Positions 9,761 to 18,558 of a stretch of 20,997 nucleotides of DNA are shown in pieces (within the stretch, counting starts at the first letter, position 1; the number at the start of each line of letters is the position of its first letter). Location of the stretch: assembly GCA_003568945.1 (NCBI GenBank), contig BDIP01000197.1, positions 5,136 through 26,132 of the forward strand, given 5' to 3'. The stretch comes from Kipferlia bialata. Its lineage: Eukaryota; Fornicata. Position numbers and translations under genes: made by a program. The notes under the pieces are model-generated. The model was not told the origin of the DNA and searched no databases. It saw only the letters and a list, made by a program, of their open reading frames with translations.

Positions 9761-10744
9761 TTACACTCGTTACGAGTGATAGACGTACTGACTGCCAGTG
9801 ACAGGAAGGGCTCTCTCGGTGTAGGGGCAGACTATGGCAATAACCTCAAGATGAAGTGGGTGAGTACATGATATAGTACATCCCTCGCTCTCTCCATCAC
9901 TTTCTGTGTGGCACTGCCTCTCTCTGAACTAGGTCATCTTCTCGGGATTCGCTTTCCCCCTCATTTACTTCGTCTCTCCTTGTCTCCCTTACCAAGGTCA
10001 TCTGCCCAGACGGTCTGGGTCCCAGACCCCCTCTCTTTCTCTCTCTCTCTCTCTCTCTTTGCCTATGTATCTTCCTCCCTGCCTCTCTGACCCAGGCCCC
10101 CTCTCTTCCTCTCTATACTTATCCCCCTCTCCTTCTCTATCTTCCTCTCTCTCTCTCTGACCCAGGTCATCTACCCAGGCCCTCTCGCCTCAGCTGATAT
10201 CACCTGCACGGGACACACACAGGGATACACTTACCCAGACCACACAGCGGACTGGGTCAAGATATACCAGGTATGAGTATATATATATAGATATATATAG
10301 GATATATATACACATTTACTGATAGTGATGCTAAAGCACACCACTGACCGGGTCAGTATACACCAGGTATCAGTATATATATATATATATAGGATATACC
10401 AGGTATGATACTATTTAGAGATACTAATACTGATGCTGATACTAATGCTGATGCTGGGTCAGGATATACCAGTTACAACCCATTCCCCCCCCCCCCCACA
10501 CACACACCGACACACACCGCCCATTGATAGTAAGTCGTGGCGGAGCTACTTCTGCACTGGTTATCTATCCCCTATGATGAGACGTTATGTTAGGCTTATC
10601 CCCACTCATATCACCAATCCTCGGATACTCTTGTTCTCTCTCCACCCCATCTTATCCTCTTACACTCTTACCCTCCAGGCAACCTGTTCCTCGACTGGGA
10701 GCACCTCGAATCCCGACTTACTAGAGGTACGGAACCAAGACTCA

Positions 10745-10775
<31 letters not shown>

Positions 10776-12340
10776 GTGTGTGTGTGTGTGTGTGCATCTC
10801 TTTTTCTCTGCCTCTCCCTCCTTTTCCTCCCCACACCGATACTTGTCGTTCTCTTACATCAGCACGACAACAACATAATCAAGATGGATGAATCCATCAC
10901 ATTCGGAGACCCCTACGACTGTGTGTACGGTATGTGCTCTATCAGTCTCCCTATTTCTATCTCCCTCTCTACCGTGGCACTGTTAGCATATATATACATC
11001 TATATATATGTATATATATATGTGTGTGTCTTAACATAGCATATATATACATCTATATATATGTATATATATATGTGTGTGTCTTAACATCTATCCCTGA
11101 TCACTATTCCTCTCACTCCAGTCACATTTGAGTCTGACTATTACCACACTAACGACGCCACTGGCTTCACCTGTGACTACAAGGTCAAGACAGCAGACAA
11201 CTCAGAGGTAGTTCCATTATATATATATCCAATGTGTATCATATATGTATGTATATGTATGTATATGTATCGTACTATAACAAGACATCAGACAACTCAG
11301 AGGTAGTTCCATTATATAGCCAATGTCATGTTCACTACTGCGTAACAACCGGTCACTTGGAGTGTATTGTGATACACAGGAGGGGGTTCTTTTCTCACTC
11401 TCCCATTACGGTCCAGTACATCAGTATCATGCCATTTCTAAATACGTATATATATATATATATATATATATCAGTGTAAGGCTCTCAGTGGCAGATGGTT
11501 CACGATATTGTCGTTGTGGTATTGGCCCTGGTCCTTGTTGGTGGTCTGTGTTACTATTGCATAAGAGTCAGTGTGGGGAAGAAGCCTCCTGCAGCAAGGA
11601 ACCTACCAAGAAAGAAGGTTATTGCCCCAATGCCCCAGGTGAGTCGTGTAGAGTACTATAGTGTATGCTTATGTATATTAGTGGTATTGTGTGTCACACT
11701 ATTACATTCTCATATTGTTACATTTAGGTTGTTGTGTGTTCCTTGACACCCAGGATCCAGTCATGAGCTCAGCCCTTGCGTATCAGGAGAATGAACATAC
11801 TCCAGTTGCAACCCAGGTTGGTGGATAGTGTGTACTGTTCTCTAGTTGCCTCTATTAAAAAGTCTTGATTACTGTCTGACAACACAGCCCCAACAGCGAG
11901 GCATGTCCGATGGATACCCCCCTTCCACAAGACCTAATCAAGCACCGGGAAATGGAGACTATATCCAGGTGCGTGTATGAGTCACATTGTGAGTCTTCTC
12001 CTGGCTTTCCACATTACTTTTCCGTCAATAACCATAACCCCTCACTCTAGCTTGTTGATGCCCCTTCGGTCTATGATGCTTCCCAGTACACTGGCTACAA
12101 TGGCAGTGAGGCTTACCAGGTACACTGAGTCCTAGTCAACTGTTATGTATATACCTAACATGAGTCAATCATCAGGGGTGCCCTCACATTCAGATGCCTC
12201 AGCAGAATCCATATCTTAGTAGCACTGCAAGCACTGGTACAACTGGTGGTGGCAATGGCCAGAATCTATTGACTGTATGGGAGGAAAATTTACCTGTCAG
12301 AGCAGTGATACTTGATACGTCACTCTGCTCCCATCAATGA
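9761..12340 (+). CDS. Single-pass membrane protein with CUB-like ectodomain (5' end unresolved)
   Basis: Ten exons are supported: about 9761-9859, 10166-10270, 10679-10726, 10863-10929, 11122-11207, 11489-11638, 11754-11816, 11888-11968, 12051-12119 and 12194-12340 (TGA at 12338). The last nine total 816 nt (271 residues) with phase kept. The ectodomain has the CUB pattern: GSLGVGADYGNNLKMKWVIY (start and W strand), DWVKIYQ, DCVYVTFESD and ATGFTCDYKV. Exon 11489-11638 gives one transmembrane helix (IVVVVLALVLVGGLCYYCI) followed by a basic stop. The roughly 160-residue cytoplasmic tail is rich in Tyr, Gln, Pro and Ser, with a YIQL (YxxPhi) sorting-type motif. CUB domains usually bind protein or sugar ligands outside the cell, so a surface receptor or adhesion role is inferred. 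The start and any signal peptide are not resolved because of the C tract upstream. The CUB assignment rests on pattern only. Confidence 0.65.
9930..10102 (+). repeat. Ghost copies of an exon start (acceptor side)
   Basis: Pieces at 9992-10038 (AGGTCATCTGCCCAGAC) and 10080-10102 (TCTCTGACCCAGGCCC), and more weakly 9930-9950, resemble 10155-10190, the acceptor and start of exon 10166-10270. All lie upstream of the true acceptor. Confidence 0.65.
10344..10474 (+). repeat. Three ghost copies of an exon end (donor side)
   Basis: Copies at 10344-10372, 10391-10409 and 10454-10474 repeat the end of exon 10166-10270 (encoding DWVKIYQ) and its GTATGA donor, with TA repeats between. This shows the phenomenon on the plus strand too. 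Confidence 0.8.
10485..10497. repeat. C homopolymer, 13 bases
   Basis: An intronic C run just after the last ghost copy of the preceding exon end. Confidence 0.9.
10985..11090. repeat. Perfect 53-bp tandem duplication
   Basis: Two identical 53-bp units (10985-11037 and 11038-11090) lie wholly inside one intron of the CUB-like gene. Perfect identity implies a recent duplication, or an assembly double count. Confidence 0.9.
11281..11320 (+). repeat. Ghost copy of an exon end (donor side)
   Basis: This almost exact copy of 11187-11224 (end of exon 11122-11207, donor GTAGTT and first intron bases) is offset by 95 nt. Confidence 0.95.
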
Positions 12341-12416
12341 TACATAACAACGGGTACTCTGACGAACCAGATACTCTATATAAACTAATAGAGACGTTGG
12401 GTTATCTATTACACCT
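12341..12416. other. 76-bp convergent intergenic spacer
   Basis: Only 76 bases separate the TGA of the CUB-like gene from the TAG (complement) of the SLC12 gene. The two 3' UTRs must be extremely short or overlap. Confidence 0.8.
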
Positions 12417-15400
12417 CTATGCATCGAACGTTAGGACGTTCTGGCCACTTCCCCTGACAAACACCACAGGAACACCTAGTAGTGAGTGGTGACAGCAAGC
12501 ATTCAGCATGTAGGCAGAGATGGATATATAGGTGTGTGTGTACCCATATGTACGTTACACTATACATAGATGCAATACCTGGGATGTCACTCATGATGTC
12601 CAGCATGGCCAGGTACTGCATGTCGGGCTTGTCAGGTCTAGAGGGGTCAGAGGGAGAGACAAAGACGGATACAAAGATGGAGAGAGAGAGGAATGTCGGC
12701 ATACCAGGACACTTAAAAGGGCTAATAGTTGTTTTCATAATCGGTACTTAGGGATTTTGCAAATTCGATGATATGCATGTAGCTACAGGAATGTAAAAGT
12801 ACCTAGGGATAGGCATTGTGAGGAACACACAAGCACTGGTGCGGCACCTCTCCCTCAAGACGGCATTGAGACGCACAAACCTGAGGGTGAGACTAAAACA
12901 ACCTGGTGAGAGAGTAACTGACATTCACTGCAGTCGTCTATAATTCCATATGAAGTTAATACACTACCTAGTGACCATGGGCCTCAGGGCTGTGTCGAAT
13001 GTGATGTTGTGGATGGTCTGCATGGCCTCTAGCAGCACAGCGTCACCTGAGGCATGGACACTATGGTTAGAGACAATACATTGTGGTCATATTGTGATCA
13101 TATGGATATATGCTCTATGCCTAGTGAGGTCCATGCACTTGGACTGGTACTGGGCAAGCACAGTGTCGACATCAGCCTGTAAGGTAAGACATTTACACAG
13201 ACACATGACAATATAATGTGATATATACGTAACTGAATCTCCATAGTGCATAGTGAAATGATACCTGAGAGAAGGGCACTTCGAACGGGTCCAGGGTGGG
13301 TGGTGTGGGTGGTGGCTGCACTCTCTCCAGGGGTGTGACAGGGGGTAGGGAAGAGGGCACTTGGAGAGAGAGAGTGGGCCGGGCAGCCACTGCACCCTCA
13401 CTGCTACTACTCTCCCCAGGACTCCCCTCTCTCTCTCCCTCTCCCTCTCTCTCTCCCTCTTCCTCTTCCTTGCTCTCTGTGGACTCTGAGAACAGAGAGG
13501 TAAGGACCCTCTGGGAAGTCACAGTGACCATATCTGGGATCACTACATAAATATTGGTATAGATATTAGTATATATATATAGGGGTGTGTATGTATATGT
13601 ATCGTTTGGTACATACACACTCTGCCTCACCTCCCTCCTCCTCCTCGTAGTCTGGCACCTGTGTCATAGAGCCATTCTCAGGCAGACCTGGGGGTTAGTA
13701 TAGTATAGTACATATATACAGATATACATATGTATAGTACATATAAGGTCATGGAACCTTTCTCAGGCAGGCCTGGCTTTGAGCATAAATCTACCCTAAA
13801 CAACAGCATACATACAATAATGTATAGCATATTATATGTTCATTTACATATCATACCCTGCAGACGGAACAGTGCTCTATCTGCCTCCCTCTGCCCCTCC
13901 CCTCCCCCTTGTGTGATGGATAGGTGGGCCAGCCTCATGGTCTCAGCCAGGATGACAGGGTCCATCAACTCCTGGGGGGTCAGATTAGCATCGTTCCCAC
14001 CCTCGTTTCCTATATACTTCACCAAATGCACAAAGAATATATACTCCAAATATCCTATACATATACCCTCAATACGCCACTACATATAAATATAGTATAT
14101 ATATCATATACTGAGTGCATCTTGGTGGTTGATGAGGGCCACGTCTTCCAGTTCACTATCTCATATATACTCAATATCCACTATATATACTACATGCACT
14201 CAGTGTATACCTGGTGGTTGATGAGTGCGACGTCTGCCTTTATCCTGAACTTGGACAGGAGGGTGGACACATGCGTGGAGTCAGAGTCGTGGCCTTCGGG
14301 TTAGGGGGCACATATGTGTATATGTATGCATTGGAATTTGAGAGTGATAATAAGAGACGAAGGAAGACACATGACGAGTCGGAGTCGTGGCCTTGGGGTC
14401 ACTGCATGTATACACATATGTGTATGAGTGATGACTTGAATGTATACATCCATGCCTGGCGCTGATGTTGTCATCACCCTGAGGTGGCACTTCTTGAAGG
14501 CAGGGTGCTGGCCTGGGGTCAGGAACATGTGTCTGTGTAGAGATATGAAAGAGAGAAAGCTGAGAACGACAAGGAGATCTGTATACCTAGGAGGTATGGC
14601 AGGAGCACGCACATCCCACCATCGTCTGCCAGCCAGAGGAGGTCGATCCTACCCTTGACAGGGTTGGACTTGGGATCAGGGTACCTGGGGGATTAGCATA
14701 TCGCAACAATAGAGGATGTGGAATATGCACATAGTACCTGATCCCCTGTGACCCCCTGACGGCCAGTGTCCTCTGGAGGGTGTGCCTACACCTGGATGCA
14801 CAGACAGCGGAGACTAGGGCAGGCTCGGACTGGGGTGGGGCACGTTGAAGCTAATATACATATACATATATTTATGTATATTACATATCTGGAATATATA
14901 TATATATGTGTGTACATATAGTTAATGTCAGGAGTCTGGGTGGGTATGTATACCTTTCTGATGGGTATGAATGGCGGTCTCCGGATGGCGTCTCTGTGGG
15001 TGGGTGTCCTAAGCATGTCGGGGTCGGCATGGTTCTTCTTCTTGACAATGGGCTTGGCCTGCAGTGTAAGATATACGCTATAAGAATACACTATTTTACC
15101 ACCAGGACGAGCTCAGATACGGCCTAACATGTGTTGAGACAAGATGAGTATATCACACACACCGTATTGAACTCTTACTAGCACATATATAGACACACTG
15201 TACCTGGGGTGTGACGAATGCTGTGTCCGACACTGGGTCTGTGGAGTAGAGACTGTCTAGATGACGGGGTATCACCACGCCTAGGCCTGGTGTAAGCAGT
15301 ATGGCAGTATACACAAACATACATAATTCAAATTGACTTCATAGTGTGGTTATGATCTCACCCAGTGCGGCTGCGTCTCTGATTATGCCGATGTACTCCT

Positions 15401-18400
15401 TGGCGGCAAAGAGAGTGGACTCATCATACACACTGGGGTCAGGCATACAACCACAACAGGGTATGTGGACTCAGTAGTAGTAGTGTGTTTAGACCCTACC
15501 CATCCAGACCCATAACTCTGGGTGCCTGTCGAGTGATGGAGAACTGCTCACGGGCACCTGCGGTGAGGCATATGTTGAACACTGTTGCAATGCTATTGGG
15601 TTGAGACAGTGAGAATACATCTCACCTGCAATGGGCTCTCGATAGAGAGAGAGGGCGGCAGAGCGACACACGGAGTCATTCTGTCTCCAGTCTTCCTGGG
15701 GTAAGACACTCTAAGCACATCATGAAAGTCACGCATAGAGTACCAGAATATATTCATCTCTTGACATGTATATATATGTCTACATATGTATATACCTTGA
15801 ACCCCATGAGGAGTGTGTTGGGTCTGATGTACCCTAGGCCATCAGCAGTCATGAGGGACCGGGCACCCTCTCTAACAGTTAGTGCATATATATATATGTG
15901 TGTGTGTGTTACTATATACAATTAGAGATGTATGAGGGACCGGGTACCCTCTCTATCAGTTAGTGGTCATGGTCAGGTAACAGACAGGTACCTACCTACC
16001 AATATAAGTGTAAATGCCAAATATGTATGTATTCATAGTCACCTCAGAGATGGCCCCAGAGTGCACTTGTACGTGGCGTGTGAGGACACTGGGTGGGCAG
16101 CTAGGAGGAAACCAGTGAGGTCTCTCTCCCTCACAAACCTGGTATCAGTGAAACAGGTACCGATATATAGTATTATATGCACTGATACACTAGCAATCAA
16201 TATTGTAAGCTGTTATGTACCTAGATGTGACTGCGTCCGGCCACTCTCGTGACCTTGTAGGTCCGTCCCCTGCATACATGACATCACCCACAGACACCAT
16301 GCCGTAGCTGGGGTGAGGAAAGGACGTCACAGTGCTAGAAAGACTCTAATCTCAAATTGCACCCACACTATACTACATGCCGTACCCACACTCTGCCAGC
16401 TGAGATGCAAAGGCCACCAGGTGGGGGCGGTGCATGGGGCGGCCTGGAATAGGACTATCAATACCATAGATCGAATCACAAAGGCGATGCATTGATACCG
16501 CTATGACTCCACATTAACTATAGTACCAATACTGGACCCATACCTGTCAGCGCGAGTACATGTGGTCTGTAGGCCTTGACATGGGACTGGTGTTACTCTT
16601 AGGTGGTCACAGTACAGTAGAGGTATCAGAAGAACATAGCAATGGGGAGGTTCCATTAGTATCCCGTTGATGTATTTGTACCTGCAGCCTCATGGACTCG
16701 AGTGCCCACACTGATGACAGGGCACTGGATACAGCCAGGGCCTGGGTCCAGTCACCCCACTGGCCAGGGGCCTAAGGGGTTAGAGACAAACCATATTTAT
16801 AGCTAATAGAGCTCCACGATATACAGAGTTGCTGAAGAATGAATGGACTGGGACTAGGAACACGATATAATGTACCTGAAGACTGGCCACGTCCACCTTC
16901 CCTGGCTCTCCCTTATCTGTCTTTGTGTCTGTGTCTGCCCCCTCCACTTCCACCCTGTTGTCCTCCACTCTCTTGTCCCCCACTCTCCTCTCCCCCTTGG
17001 TTGGTATGGCAGGGGACATCTGCTGGGCCACGAGAGTGGATAGCTTGGCCACAGCCTGGGGGTGAGAATACACATTCAGACTAACAATATCAATTCTAAT
17101 ACCAAAGTGAATATAAGGATGCTTAAAACAAGAAGGGAGAGAGCAAACTCCTGTACCTCAGGGTCCAGGGATGTGGTTGTGCTCTGACTGAGTACCAGGT
17201 ATAGTACCATCAGGATGAGCAGAGTGATGGCACCCACCCAGGGGCTCATGATGATCATGACGCCTGGGGTTAGTACACCAAGAGTTCAGAAGCAGTAAGA
17301 GACCAGACCTACAAACAGATAGTACTATCTCTTCAATCGTAGTGGCCCTTACCTGCACACATAGCAGCCCCGAGGAAGGCCGTGTACCTGGAATCAGAAT
17401 GTGATGTACACTACATACAGTGTACCTCGTAAGCTATACATACTATACCTGTTCCAGTACTTGAAGGATGGTCTGAACTGCACCGGTTCTATACATGAGA
17501 GACACACTTATATATATATATATATATATATACAGACCTCTATATATACATTCAATACATATACTCACTATATATACAGTTGGTGTATTCATACTGTACC
17601 TGTTCCAGTACTTGAAGGATGGTCTGAACTGGACACTGTGAGAGGTGGCAGCTAGGGCCACGGCATAGTTGATGAGGCCGTAGGAGACAAGGAACTGGGG
17701 GGTAAGGAGAGAGTACATATGTGGAATGTGAATAGTAAACCTGCACATGTGTGTGAAAATTTGCAATGTACAGTTGATGAATGATATAAGCTGCAAGGAA
17801 CTGAGTGTTGATAACAGTAATACCAGTCTTCATCAGTGAAGAAGAAGATGAGAAACCACTGCATGTCTTTCCGCACCAGGTTAGATATGAGTGGTGACAC
17901 TGCGTTGAGCTCGCCAATCATCACACAGCCACCTGGGGTCAGGGAAGAGATATCCACATGGGAACAGACACTATACTGCACCAAGAGTAAACCAAAACAC
18001 TATTGTGTATATATATACCCTCTATACATACCCGCAATAGCGAAGGTGAGGAACGTGGCCAGGATTGGCTCGTCACCCTTCTTGGTGCCCTATGGTAAGG
18101 AGAGAATGACTAAGACAGAGAGATATGTCAGTTCAAATACATCTCACGTAATAGTAGTGGTCAGTATATGCACTTAATGGCATATACCACAACAGGAACT
18201 GAAGTTGCATAACATACCTTTGCAAATGGCTTCAGGATAGGCAGGATGTTGTCCTTAGCCAGAGCTTGTAGGACCCTAAGAGTAAGCAATAATACTCACA
18301 ATCCTACGAAAGCAGATTGAGCTATGACGATATGTACAACACTGGGAAATACAATAGAGAGTGAGATGGACATGGAAGTGGATACGGTGATAACTATATG

Positions 18401-18526
18401 GTATCTTACCTAGGGGCCGACACGAGCATTGATATGGCAGAGGAGAGACCGGCTGCAAAGACACCCGCATAGACTAGGGGCTGGAAGTAGGATATGGAGG
18501 CCAGGACGAAGTTGCTGGTGTGAGGA

Positions 18527-18558
<32 letters not shown>

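Noticed and set aside
9578-9780. Polyproline protein encoded by the C tract
   Set aside because: A pure-C homopolymer reads as Pro in every frame on this strand; no conserved context supports translation.
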